Below, one piece after another: positions 1 through 11,573 of a stretch of 64,000 nucleotides of DNA. The DNA is taken from assembly GCF_033568475.1 (NCBI RefSeq), contig NC_133122.1, positions 137,895,402 to 137,959,401 of the forward strand, given 5' to 3'. Under the pieces are notes generated by a model. The model made no database searches. It was not told the origin of the DNA and worked only from the letters and a program-made list of their open reading frames with translations. Each line of letters starts with the position of its first letter. Within the stretch, counting starts at the first letter, position 1. Position numbers and translations under genes: made by a program. This stretch comes from Henckelia pumila (Eukaryota; Streptophyta; Magnoliopsida; Lamiales; Gesneriaceae).

Positions 1-15
1 ACAAGTTTTCCAACA
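1..15 (+). repeat. Terminal stub of a copia LTR at the window edge
   Basis: The first bases end in TTTTCCAACA, the reverse complement of TGTTGGAAAA that opens the copia-1 LTRs at 234 and 63625. This looks like the last bases of a copia-1-type LTR in the opposite orientation, joined directly to the older copia-2 LTR sequence that begins at 16. Only 15 bases are visible, so the call rests on the terminus alone. Confidence 0.35.
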
Positions 16-233
16 GAAACATGGTACTTGGCATCGCAAATGCTAGTCTCGATCTCGAGCGATCCTTATCCTTATTTGCGGACGACTCAATTGACTAGGA
101 ACTGTTTAGAATATACAGTGACTATAAGATGTGTTTCATGATAGTGACCTCTCTTTATTCACTATCTCATCTTACTTACACTATAGTATATTCAAGGTCT
201 TTATCAAAACAACAATAGTATATCATAATATAA
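16..233 (-). repeat. Copia-2 type LTR fragment
   Basis: This segment matches the copia-2 LTR at 63407-63624 base for base and the copia-1 LTR at about 1760-1965 with moderate divergence. It ends at ATATAA, where the copia-1 LTR starting TGTTGG is inserted, exactly as at 63624/63625. It is a piece of an older LTR interrupted by a younger insertion of a related family. Confidence 0.8.
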
Positions 234-2097
234 TGTTGGAAAACTGGCATTCAGATCAATCACGATTGATACCCGGTGCAGCGGAAGTTTAAAATTTTTA
301 GTATGGAACAATTCCATAGTGTGGGTATCAACCGTTTAACGATTAAATTATAAGTGTGTGTAAAATTAAATAACAATTATTAAATTTTACCTTCAATCTC
401 GAAGCGAGATTATTGGACTCCAACAGATTTCTCTGCTCTTGTTGTCTCTCCCAGGAACTGATGAACTTCTTCAATCAGGTCCACGAATAGAGGTTTAATC
501 CCTCTGATAGATTGCACTAGAAAATCTATCAGAAGTTTTCTACGAAGAGAATAAACGAATTTGATTCGCTATTCCAGACTGCAATTCAAAATCACAGACC
601 GGAATTTCTCACGCAGAGAAGGGAGGGGGCGGCCGAATTTGAGAGAGAGGAGGCTAGGGTTTTCGAAAAAAAAAAACTTGTCTCAAATTATGACCTGTTG
701 TGTGTAATTTCTGTACTGCAATAACTTATTTATAATGCAGGCCACTAACAGCTTAGGGCCCATTAGTCATAAGTTGAGGCCCGACAAGCAAAGCCCGCAC
801 GTTCAGAAATTAATATAAAATTCATCGTGACTCCTATTGATAAACCGATTTTACCAATGTGCACAGAAACCATTTCTGCACATTTTAAAGTCAAGATAAA
901 TTTTCCTGAATCCGAATTCAGTGGTTTCCAAAAATGTCCATCCCTATGTCATTTTAGGAAATCCTACTCCCTTACTCTTATTTAAGAAGTCCAACTTCTT
1001 TATTCATTAAATTTAACTCTTTAAATTTAACTATCTCAACGGGGATTAAAACTCCATTACACTGTGTGACCCTCAATGGTTCAGGGATACAGCTAGCCGT
1101 GGGCTCACAACTCCTTGTGACTCGGAACAACGATTTCCGACTTGCCCAACGAATCATGGTAAAGCGCCTAGCAACATCGCCCCATGATTCCCTAGGTATC
1201 ACTGATAGTGCCTACAAGAACCAGTAGATTTTGGTTAGCGTACAGTACGGTCCCTTCATCCATATATCCCGATCGAATCAACAACCATTGGTATATCGAG
1301 AGTCGCTCAAGATTCGATAACTATGCAATACATCTTGAAGATCAAATTAGTGACATCGCATGTGCTACTAAGAAACCATTTCTTAAATCACATCAAGTAC
1401 TCTGGCCAGAGATTCGTCACACTAATATCTCCTCAGATCGCATAGGATATCCACACTCGCAAGTATGTGGTGAATCCTTGACAACAATGCATCGACTCCT
1501 ATATGTGTTGTAACTGTACCCAATCCCGACACCTGATGACCCCATAGAGTCGGTAAACGAGTCAAAGCACAGTACTAGCATATAGAGTCTCCATGATGTT
1601 TCAAGTAGTAAGGACTAATGGTGTACAACCAAAACCGCGGACTTAATCCACTCGATAAGTGATAACAACTTGGAAAGTCCGGATAGGGTAGTTCGATTAT
1701 TCATCCTATGAATATCCATTTGCATGCTTCGAACATCTCCATGTTCCCTACCAATGAAACGTGGTACTCCGCATCGCAAATGCTAGTCTCAAACTCGAGC
1801 GATCCTTATCCTTATTATCGGACGGCTCAATCGACTAGGAACAGTTTAGAATATACAGTGACTATAAGATGTATTTCATGATAGACATCCCCATGTTCTA
1901 CCACATCTTACATACACTATAGTATATTCAAGGTCTTTATCAAAACAACAATAGTATATCACAATATAACAATATGAAGAAAGATAAAGTCATTGCCATT
2001 AATAAAAGTGTAAATTACATTAAACAAAAGATCGTTTGTACAAAGAGTCATCAAAGCCCATAGCCACAAGTTGGCTCACTGGGCACCCACTCTTTCA
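234..2097 (-). repeat. Copia-1 LTR (3' LTR of the minus-strand element)
   Basis: The 1,864-bp LTR runs from TGTTGG to CTTTCA on the plus strand, so in element orientation it starts TG and ends CA. Its right edge abuts a purine-rich tract (AGTGGGAGAT on the minus strand) and then the 3' end of pol, which identifies it as the 3' LTR. A second copy lies at 4239-5934 and a partial one at 63625-64000. No dominant ORF is present; short predicted ORFs inside are chance. Confidence 0.88.
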
Positions 2098-2107
2098 ATC
2101 TCCCACT
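2098..2107 (-). other. Polypurine tract of copia-1
   Basis: The minus strand reads AGTGGGAGAT directly before the 3' LTR. This is the expected place and composition for the plus-strand primer of a copia element. The same motif sits next to the copia-2 LTR at 56823-56832. Confidence 0.75.
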
Positions 2108-2111
2108 TGCC

Positions 2112-4138
2112 CTATAGCCAACTAGTCATACTACGTAGACCCATTGCTTCGCGATGTTTATCAAACAATGGTCCTGGCAAGGGCTTAGTAAGCGGATCAG
2201 CGATATTGTCTGCAGAGGCCACTCGTTCGACAGTGATGTCTCCTCTTTCCACAATCTCCCGGATGATGTGGTATTTCCCCAGTACGTGTTTGGATCTTTG
2301 ATGAGACCTTGGTTCCTTTGCTTGAGCAACGGCACCCGTGTTGTCACAGTACACCGGGACTGGACCAACAAATTCAGGAATGACGCCCAACTCTTGGACG
2401 AACTTCCTCATCCAAACGGCCTCTTTAGCAGCAGCTGATGCTGCAATGTATTCAGCCTCAGTGGTGGAATCCGCTGTGGTGTCCTGCTTGGAACTCTTCC
2501 AAGAGACAGCACCGCCATTGAGCATGAACACAAATCCAGAGGTTGACTTCGAGTCATCCACGTCACTTTGGAAGCTAGAGTCGGTATAGCCTTCCAATTT
2601 CAGATCTCGTCCTCCATATACCATGAACATATTCTTAGTCCTTCGTAAGTACTTAAGAATGTCCTTCACGGCTTTCCAATGCATTTGACCAGGATTAGCT
2701 TGATATCTGCTCGTGACACTCAGAGCAAATGCTACATCCGGTCTGGTAGATATCATCCCATACATGATACTACCTATAGCTGACGCATATGGTACATGTG
2801 TCATATTCTCTATCTCTTCATCAGTCTTGGGACACATAGACTTGGATAGAGAAACTCCATGACACATGGGTAGATGTCCTCTCTTGGACCCATCCATTGA
2901 AAACCGTTTCAATATGTTGTCGATGTAGGTTGATTGAGTGAGTCCTAGCATTCTCTTAGATCTATCTCTATAGATCTGTATCCCAAGAATGTAGGATGCC
3001 TCACCCAAATCCTTCATCGAGAATCTACCTGATAACCATATCTTTGTTGACTGCAACATCCCTACATCATTCCCAATGAGTAGGATGTCATCAACATAAA
3101 GTACTAAGAATGTCACAGCATCCTTAACTACTTTCTTGTACACGCATGGTTCCTCCGGGTTCTTGATGAAACCAAAATCTTTTATTGTTTCATCAAATTT
3201 CTGGTTCCAACTTCTTGATGCTTGTTTTAGACCATAAATTGATCTCTGAAGCTTGCATACCTTATGCTCGCTTCCCATGGATGTGAACCCCTCAGGCTGC
3301 CTCATATAGATTTCTTCCTTAATGTCTCCATTAAGAAAAGCAGTCTTCACATCCATTTGCCATATCTCATAGTCATACCATGCAGCTATGGCAATAAGGA
3401 TTCTTATGGACTTGAACATTGCAACTGGTGAAAAGGTTTCATCATAGTCAACTCCTTGTCTTTGAGTGTAACCTTTCGCCACCAATCGCGCCTTGTAGGT
3501 CAATACCTCACCATCAGGCCCAAGCTTTCTCTTGTAGATCCATTTACACCCTATTGGAACAATTCCATCGGGAGGATCTACTAAAGACCAAACTTGGTTT
3601 GTATGCATTGAATCCAATTCAGACTGCATAGCTTCAAGCCATAAATTTGAATCCGCATCAGAAATTGCTTCCTTGAAGTTTCTTGGATCACATCCAATGT
3701 CGGGTTCATCTTGATCCCCTTCAAGAAGAAGACCATATCGAACAGGAGGTCTAGAAGTCCTCTCGGATCTTCTAGGTTCAGGCGTGTCCAGTAATGGTTC
3801 CTGAGGCGTAGGATCGTTATTTTGTATTTCGGGTTCTTCTCGAACTTCTTCGAGTTCCATCATCTCGCCTTTCTTATCCAATAACTCCTTCTCCAAGAAG
3901 GTGGCATTCCTAGAAACAAACACCTTTGTTTCAGCAAGATAATAGAAATAATATCCGATTGAATTCTTCGGATACCCTACAAAATAACATAAGCTGGATC
4001 GACTATCCAACTTATCTCCCACTGTCCGCTTCACGTAAGCAGGACATCCCCAAATCCTCAAGTACGAATACTTAGGAGCTTTGCCATTCCATAACTCGTA
4101 TGGTGTTTTGTCCACTGCTTTAGTGTGGACGTTGTCAA
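2112..4138 (-). CDS. Copia pol, 3' part: integrase C-terminus, reverse transcriptase, RNase H
   Basis: One uninterrupted frame runs from the assembly gap to a stop at 2112. In order it encodes the end of integrase (WNGKAPKYSYLRIWGCPAYVKR), a charged linker, reverse transcriptase (KARLVAKGYTQRQGVDY, MDVKTAFLNG, SIYGLKQASRSW, and the catalytic YVDD at 3087-3098) and RNase H (GYTDSSF, TTEAEYIA, YCDNTGAV, ADPLTKPL). Domain order INT-RT-RH is diagnostic of Ty1/copia. The enzyme copies element RNA into DNA in virus-like particles. The first part of pol and all of gag are lost in the gap. No stop or frameshift occurs in the visible part, unlike the copia-2 copy at 56.9-59.4 kb, so this copy may be young. 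Sub-lineage (Tork/Angela-like) is uncertain. Confidence 0.9.
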
Positions 4139-4238
4139 NNNNNNNNNNNNNNNNNNNNNNNNNNNNNNNNNNNNNNNNNNNNNNNNNNNNNNNNNNNNNN
4201 NNNNNNNNNNNNNNNNNNNNNNNNNNNNNNNNNNNNNN
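4139..4238. other. Assembly gap of exactly 100 N
   Basis: The run of N is exactly 100 long, the usual placeholder for a gap of unknown size. It replaces what should be gag, protease, most of integrase, the primer-binding site and about 200 bp of a 5' LTR. The real missing length is therefore probably several kilobases. Confidence 0.99.
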
Positions 4239-5934
4239 CTCTTGTTGTCTCTCCCTGGAACTGATGAATATTCTGTCCTTCAATCAGGTCCACGAATGGA
4301 GGTTTAATCCCTCTGATAGATTGCACTAGAAATCTATCAGAAGTTTTCTACGAAGAGAATAAACGAATTTGATTCGCTATTCCAGACTGCAATTCAAAAT
4401 CACAGACCGGAATTTCTCACGCAGAGAAGGGAGGGGGCGGCCGAATTTATTTTGAGAGAGAGCTAGGGTTTTCGATTTTCTGTCTCTCAAATTATGACCA
4501 GTTGTGTGTAATTTCTGTACTGCAATAACTTATTTATAATGCAGGCCACTAACACCTTAGGGCCCATTAGTCATAAGTTGAGGCCCGACAAGCAAAGCCC
4601 GCATGTTCAGAAATTATATAAAATTCATCGTGACTCCGATTGATAAACCGATTTTACCAATGTGCACAGAAACCATTTCTGCACATTTTAAAGTCAAGAT
4701 AAATTTTCCTGAATCCGAATTCAGTGGTTTCCAAAAATGTACATCCCTATATCATTTTAGGAAATCCTATCCCTTACTCTTATTTAAGAAGTCCAACTTC
4801 TTTATTCATTAAATTTAACTCTTTAAATTTAACTATCTCAACGGGGATTAAAACTCCATTACACTGTGTGACCCTCAATGGTTCAGGGATACAGCTAGCC
4901 GTGGGCTCACAACTCCTTGTGACTCGGAACAACGATTTCCGACTTGCCCAACGAATCATGGTAAAGCGCCTAAACATCGCCCCATGATTCCCTAGGTATC
5001 ACTGATAGTGCCTACAAGAACCAGTAGATTTTGGTTAGCGTACAGTACGGTCCCTTCATCCATATATCCCGATCGAATCAACAACCATTGGTATATCGAG
5101 AGTCGCTCAAGATTCGATAACTATGCAATACATCTTGAAGATCAAATTAGTGACATCGCATGTGCTACTAAAAACCATTTCTTAAATCACATCAAGTACT
5201 CTGGCCAGAGATTCGTCACACTAATATCTCCTCAGATCGCATAGGATATCCACACTCGCAAGTATGTGGTGAATCCTTGACACAAAGCATCGACTCCTAT
5301 ATGTGTTGTAAACTCGTAGGGGGTGCCCAATCCCGACACCTGATGACCCCATAGAGTCTGGTAAAACGAGTCAAAGCACAGTACTAGCATATTAGAGTCC
5401 TCCATGATGTTTCAGTTAAGTAAGGACTAATGGTGTACAACCAAAACCGCGGACTTAATCCACTTCGATAAGTGATAACCACTTGGAAAGTCCCGGATAG
5501 GGTAGTTCGATTATTCATCCTATGAATATCCATTTGCATGCTTCGAACATCTCCATGTTCCCTACCAATGAAACGTGGTACTCCGCCCATCGCGATAAAT
5601 GCTAGTCCTCAAACTCGAGCGATCCTTATCCTTATTATCGGGACGGCTCAATCGAACTAGGAAACAGTTTAGAACATATAGTGGACTATAAGATAGAATT
5701 CCATGATAGACATCCCTCATGTTCTACCATCATCTCTACATACACCTATAGTATATTCAAGGTTCTTTATCAAAACAACAATAGTATATCATAATATAAC
5801 AATATGAAGAAAGATTTTAAAGTTCATTGCCATTAATTAAAAGTGTAAATTACATTAAACAAAAGATCGTTTTGTACAAAGAGTCATCAAAGCCATAGCC
5901 ACCAAGTTGGCTCATGGGCCACTCCACTCTTTCA
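4239..5934 (-). repeat. Copia-1 LTR (right-hand copy, start lost in gap)
   Basis: Sequence after the gap matches the copia-1 LTR from about its position 203 (base 436 of the first copy) to the end CTTTCA at 5934. It then joins gypsy-3 LTR sequence at AGTTCGAC. From about 5280 onward it carries many single-base insertions relative to the 234-2097 copy. The flank does not give a target-site duplication with the flank of the 234 copy, so both LTRs may not belong to one element. Confidence 0.85.
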
Positions 5935-7539
5935 AGTTCGACACGCTATTCGAATCCTAAACCGAATCCCTCCCTTCTATCATTCCCAACTCGATCATAG
6001 TCATGCTGCCTTCGACTCGATCCTGTCCCACATGTTGTCAAGAATACATTACAAAGACAAGACAACAACCGGATAAATCCGGTGAGAATACAATTCAAAA
6101 AAAAAACCCAGTAAAAGAGGACAATACATGCAATATCAATTAAATATATCGACTCATGAATTTACACATATCAACGAGGCAAATCCAAGAGAAACTAAAA
6201 TGAGATTCATGTCTTTAAAATAGGGATTATCATGCTCAGGATAATCAAAAAGGGATTTGGTTCTTCTATTTTTCTGTTGGGATCCCGAGGTAAGATATCA
6301 CAACAATCACACCGACTCTTCCCTCGAGGTGGACGTTGTATATCTCAATCCTCTAGACTCCGGAGCGACTATTAGAGGAGTTTGATCGGCCATTGGTAGT
6401 AAATCTCTTTACAATGCCATGCTTGACTATAAATCCCCGGACCATCTAATTTCTCAATGAAAATTAATCAAATTGGCTCAATATGAATGCGTGTGAACTC
6501 ATAATACATTCAATCAAATTCAAAGTAAGTACATTAAAACATGCAAGTTATGTGATTTCTTTGGAACAGTTCGAATCCAAGTCCGATGCGAGTAACTTGT
6601 TCCATTCCAATTCTAAATCATCTTTATACATCTTCGTTTTGATTCCGACATAGCTTCCAATCTCGATCAAGCTAACAACAAAAAAAAATTCCCAATTTAA
6701 AATTACTTTTGCCAAACGAAATTCTACATTGAAGGTAACTCAATACCAAACCTCGATCAACTCTTCGACGATTCGAATTCTACGAACTCTGAACTCCACA
6801 ATATTCAGTCAAATCTGACGGACAAATAAAAACAATCCAATATCAATCAATCCAATTCAAAATGATTCAAGGATGAAATTCCAACTCTTATAATCAGAAA
6901 ATCTCAAACCGGCGGCATAACGACTATAAATTCAACTATCCAAAATCGCAGACAACAATATATCAATCTAAACAACTCAAATCAACAATAATTCACCCAA
7001 TTCCACAAATCCTAAAAACAAAATTTACGAATTATGGCTAAAAATTCATAACAAATCCAAATGACGTTTTTTTTCCGATCTGACTTCAAATAAACGATCT
7101 ATGCTAGCTCAAGAACAACATATCTGAAAATCATCAATTTCTAACGGCATCAAAAAATCAGAGTATAGTTGATCGAAGAAAAAATTACGGTACAATGGAG
7201 CTCTTGCAGCCGTGATCGTGAATACACCTTCGGATTAAAATTCTATCGGACTGATCGAGCACGAAATGAAATCAGAAAGCTTAAAAGCTTGAAAGGGGGC
7301 GTCCATGGAGGTTGGAGGCGTGAAGGAGAAGAGAATAATGGATAAGGAAGCTTAGTCAAGATATATAAAATATACTCCAAGAATAATCAAAGTCCAAAAT
7401 TACAAAATAGCCCCTAAAAACTTCACAAATTGCACTTTTGTACCTTATCGAATATCAATTAAATCCTCAAATTTCTTAATCTTCCATCATCAATCTTAAT
7501 CTCCTATAATCTCGAATAGGCTAATTTTGGGGCGTTACA
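5935..7539 (-). repeat. Gypsy-3A 3' LTR, 5'-truncated on the plus strand
   Basis: It aligns with the full gypsy-3B LTR (43004-44961) from that LTR's position of about 400 to its end GGGCGTTACA. The first kilobase contains many extra single bases compared with both gypsy-3B and the copy at 11574-12291, suggesting sequence errors here. It contains no gene. Confidence 0.85.
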
Positions 7540-7552
7540 ATTCTCTCCCTCT
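7540..7552 (-). other. Polypurine tract of gypsy-3A
   Basis: On the minus strand AGAGGGAGAGAAT directly precedes the 3' LTR. Just upstream in element orientation lies GATTTCGAGGACGAAATC, which encodes D-F-E-D-E-I, a sequence typical of the C-terminal end of chromovirus pol, followed by a stop. Confidence 0.7.
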
Positions 7553-10081
7553 AAGAACTGATTTCGTCCTCGAAATCGAATACGGTTCAATCTCAAAAGA
7601 GATAAGAGGCAAACCTAAACTGCAATATGAATTCTCTTCAAAGATATAACTCTGGAATGCTGCTACACATCGGACTTTGTCTCTCAAACTGCTTCTTCAA
7701 ATCCGTATTGGGCTCAACTGCACTAACACCCAATGAATCGGATTGGTTTGGAGCTGCTTCTAATTCCGGTCGGAACTCTAACTCGGTCAAAGCAACCCGA
7801 CGACTCACTACATTCAGTCTCGTCGGTTGAAGAACATAAGAAGAATCTGGTGATATTCCGCAACGGCAGACGGAAAATACATTGTGAATACCAGAAAGAG
7901 ACGGATCAAACGTACGTCTAAAGGCAAGATTGCCTATCCTCTTTAGAATCTCCTAAGAATTGGTCAAACTCGGAGACAATCTCTCTCTTCTCGAATCAGA
8001 AAAAACCTCCGAAAGGTAACCTCTTTAGAATATTCAGTCTCCCTGAACAAAATACAATATCTGCATCGAAAATTCAAATACTTCGTCTATCTGTCCTGAG
8101 CCTTCGTTAATCTCGTCTGATAATTCTTCATCTATCCATTTGAACCTAGAAACGAAACTGTTCCCAAAACATGAAACCCAGAAAAACATTCCCAAACAAT
8201 AGAGATTCTCATTTCTGCTCGTACAACTCATCGAAAATGCCATTAAGATAATCATCTGATAGCTGCAATGTTGTACGCAACTTCACAAGGAGTGAAGAAA
8301 CTTGCCAACTAGTTCTAAGTCAAGCATTACACTCATGGAATATCCTATAAAATCTGAATAGCCTGATCTGGTTGTCCGTCGTTCTGAGGATAAAAGCTGA
8401 GTTTAGATGTAATCGAACAACAAAAGTCTCTTCGAAGACTATGCCCAAAAGAAAGGGCGAATCGAGGATCTCTAACTAAAAAGACTAAATTGGCAAATCA
8501 AGCAATCTGACAATCCTTCCGACAAAATTCAATCATATGGTCGAGTCGTAAATTCATTATGTACAGAAAACAATAGCAGATTCATCAATCGGTTAAAAAT
8601 ACTCAGATGACATCTCAATCTCAGACTGCTCAATAGCTTTGGAACAATATTAATTGAAAAGAAATCCCCTCTCAAATCTGAACAGATAACTGTACAACCG
8701 ACAATCAGATCATTCTCTCTATCATCTATCAACTGCGGACAGTTCAGAACATCGGAAGTCATACTTCGAATCTCATTCTTTATCGTTCACTATCCGATCT
8801 GATTTCTCTAATCATCAAACATCTTTCGGTCATCTGAAATAACATTGAATAGAATGCAATGTGCCAATCTCAAGATATGTTGTGTCAAACAGAAAACATC
8901 TTACACAACTAAATGGTTTATTCACCAACAAGGCTTCAGTATTGACCTGAAACTTAGACTGTATCCAGATATGATTTGTCTTCATCGGATTCTAAAAAAA
9001 AAATCGAATCGGATTTCTAAGTGTTCTCAATCTTCTCAATCAACTCTGGTTCGGCTCGAACAAAAGAATTCTAATAGACTTCCTATCTGAGCCAGACTCT
9101 AATCAAAAGTGTAGCAATCAACGTTCAAAACAAATACATCGATAAGAATAATGATAGAGTACAGAGTATTCGGCTCAGAGTAACAGTTATTGTCTTCAAT
9201 TTCTCGTATATAATTAGATTCAACATTTAAAATCATTCAAGAGATCTAACCAATTCTGTTCCTCATCTCCAATATCAGTTCATTCTGCGGAAACACTACT
9301 TCAATCTTTTCAGATCAGAAAAGGTTTTGGAAATCTCCTCGTAAGAAAAGTGATGCCAGATCTTTCAAGTAATAAGATTGTTGTAAGACTCAAATCAAGA
9401 ATCCGAAATTGAGTCTCGTGTGCCTTCAAATGCCTCGAAGAATAAGATACTACGCTATCCTCGAGATAAAATATCTCAAATCTCGATAAGAAGATACAAT
9501 GCAGTGATGATCATCAGTACAGAAAAGGAATAAAGAATACTGAACGCTGAACGATCTCTTCTTCAATCAAGAAAATTGATCTCAAAAGATTCATACAGAA
9601 GGCACATTCTTCCGAGTAATCGGCTTCACAAACAATAAGAATTCCCTCGATAATCGGCGATAGAAACTCGCTAAATCCAAAATCTTCAAGTTCAGGTACA
9701 GATATCGATCTAGATCAATTAATATCAGCTCCGGTCTTGAGGTGATCAACAAAAATTTCAGCTTCAGAGATAGTATGATCGAGGAAAAGACAACTCGATC
9801 CCCTTAGAATTCAGACGTTGATAGAATAACATACATTGCTCGGCACGCTAATCTGAAAAATGATTCTCAAATGATCTGTATTAACAGTACAATTCTTTGA
9901 ATAAAAAAGAGAATAATCGATAAGAAAGATCATGAATTCCACTAATTACTTCTGAAAGATTCGGTCCATCAGACCCAAAAACACTACTAAAGAACTTTCG
10001 ATTCAACCGGTAAGATTATAAAACTCAAACATCCATACCTCATTCTGAATGCGGTTTTCAATACCTCTTTCTCTCGAATTC
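7553..10081 (-). pseudogene. Decayed gypsy pol, 3' half (no usable frame)
   Basis: No frame longer than about 80 codons survives on either strand across 2.5 kb. Position between the pre-RT fragment (10082-10342) and the polypurine tract means this was RT, RNase H and integrase, but I cannot identify catalytic motifs by eye. The first 790 bp are shared with gypsy-3B (44962-45753), including the absence of a frame, so the decay predates the spread of at least these two copies. Confidence 0.5.
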
Positions 10082-10342
10082 TCAGCTGATGTTGTCTGCT
10101 CTTAAGTCGATGTTGAGTTCAACCTCACGAGTCGGAGGGCAAATCTGAATCTCATCCAGAAAAACATCAGTAAACTCTATAACCTCGGTTATATCAATCA
10201 ATTCGGGTTGAAATTTCCGGACATCAACTGCGAATATCGAAAATCCTTCTGCACCTTTCTGAAATAAACGGCTCATCAACAAACATAAATCAAGTAATTT
10301 TGGATAAAAAATCTTACCGAAATATTTCCACTCGTCTATCAT
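10082..10342 (-). pseudogene. Gypsy protease-RT linker / RT N-terminus fragment
   Basis: The 86-codon minus-strand frame contains E-F-T-D-V-F-L-D-E followed by P-P-T-R-E-V-E-L-N-I-D-L. This matches the conserved stretch just before gypsy reverse transcriptase (F-x-D-V-F-P-x-x-L-x-G-L-P-P-x-R-x-V-E-F-x-I-D). It is an isolated remnant with stops on both sides. Confidence 0.65.
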
Positions 10343-10853
10343 TTCGAATCGGAATCTGACAACTATCTGAAATCAAATCATCGGTTGTCCTGTACTTGGT
10401 TAAAGCAGCTATACAGACAGTATAATCAAAATCTGATAACCTAAGTACAATGCTACCCAGTTCAATCTTATTCCTGCTATGTCATCGGTAGGTGCAGCCT
10501 GAGTCTGAGGATCCTCATGAAAGGCAAAGATCAATGTTGCTTCGAAGGTTGATTCAAATTCTGATTACCTCCCAATAGATTGTGTTGAGGTGGCTGAAAA
10601 GAATGAACACTCTGAGATCGTTCAGCACCTCGCAGAGGACATATCTAAGCAAAGTGTCCGGGTTGCTAACAGATATGACAGCTACCAAAGGTTCCACAAC
10701 AGAGCTCACTGAGGTGTCAACCTCCACAATTGTTGCAAGATATATCGGAAGATACCAAACTCTGTCCTGAACACAACTGTTACGATCCGCTGGATCTAGA
10801 AGAACTGCATCCAGACTTCTTGAATTGTTTTTCCTTCGATTGAAGGTGACCTC

Positions 10854-11147
10854 TTATGTTATTCCCTCTATGTCTGGTCGACTGATGCAACTGAATCTTC
10901 TGCATAAATTTGGATTAAACAAACTCCAAGAAATAGTCGTACCTTGATTCTCGAATTCTTTCCTCTTCGAGAACCACCAACTTGTCGCAAAGCCTTGAAG
11001 TTGAAATAAAACTAATCGAGTTCTACAGTCATATGAGTAGTCCAGAGAATCAAATATCTGATTGATCTTTACTAACCAGCTTTTACATCCCGCGATATTA
11101 TCAGTACTCCTCAGAGTCGGCGGTTTAAACGACTGAAATCTCATCAA
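10854..11147 (-). pseudogene. Gypsy gag (retrotrans_gag) fragment
   Basis: The 97-codon minus-strand frame reads F-K-P-P-T-L, then C-K-S-W-L-V-K-I-N-Q-I-F, then L-Q-G-F-A-T-S-W-W. This is the capsid-core pattern of plant gypsy gag (F-x-P-P-x-F-x-G, W-L-x-x-I-x-x-I-F, L-x-G-x-A-x-x-W-W). It lies about 430 bp from the primer-binding site, as expected for gag. No zinc knuckle was found and the frame is broken on both sides. Confidence 0.7.
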
Positions 11148-11556
11148 TCATGCTTCCATCGGTGTCGGATAGATATCCATCTGATCAGTCGCAGTATTAC
11201 TCTGATTCAATCGGGATTCTATGTAGTTCGATTACTGTTCAATATTCATCAAGAACATATATCTCATGCTACCTCAATCTTCAAACATTCAGTGTCCACA
11301 AACCTTTGTTCTGTTTACTCATTTCATTCGACGAAATCCGGATTCGAACAGAAAATAAATATAGTTTTTATCGCAAATAATTCATGCTTTATCAATTAAA
11401 TCACAAAATCATGTAATTCAATTAAATTCTGAAATAATAAAGCATGCTCGCATGGTATTTAAATAAATCAATTTAAACAATTCAATCACATGCGAGAAAT
11501 TAATTCATGTGGACTCGATCTATCCCGCTCACTTCTAATCAGTTCAAGATCTTATC

Positions 11557-11568
11557 TCTCTGATACCA
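11557..11568 (-). other. Primer-binding site of gypsy-3A (initiator Met tRNA type)
   Basis: The minus strand reads TGGTATCAGAGA, eleven of twelve bases of the iMet-tRNA complement TGGTATCAGAGC, five bases from the LTR start at 11574. Confidence 0.8.
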
Positions 11569-11573
11569 CTTAA

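Noticed and set aside
2071..2589. Plus-strand ORFs over pol, and similar ones at 57049-57300 and 58130-58342
   Set aside because: They are shadows of the minus-strand copia pol frame and recur only because the pol sequence recurs.
4125..4329. ORFs running through the N block
   Set aside because: Frames over unknown bases have no meaning; only the part of pol to 4138 is supported.
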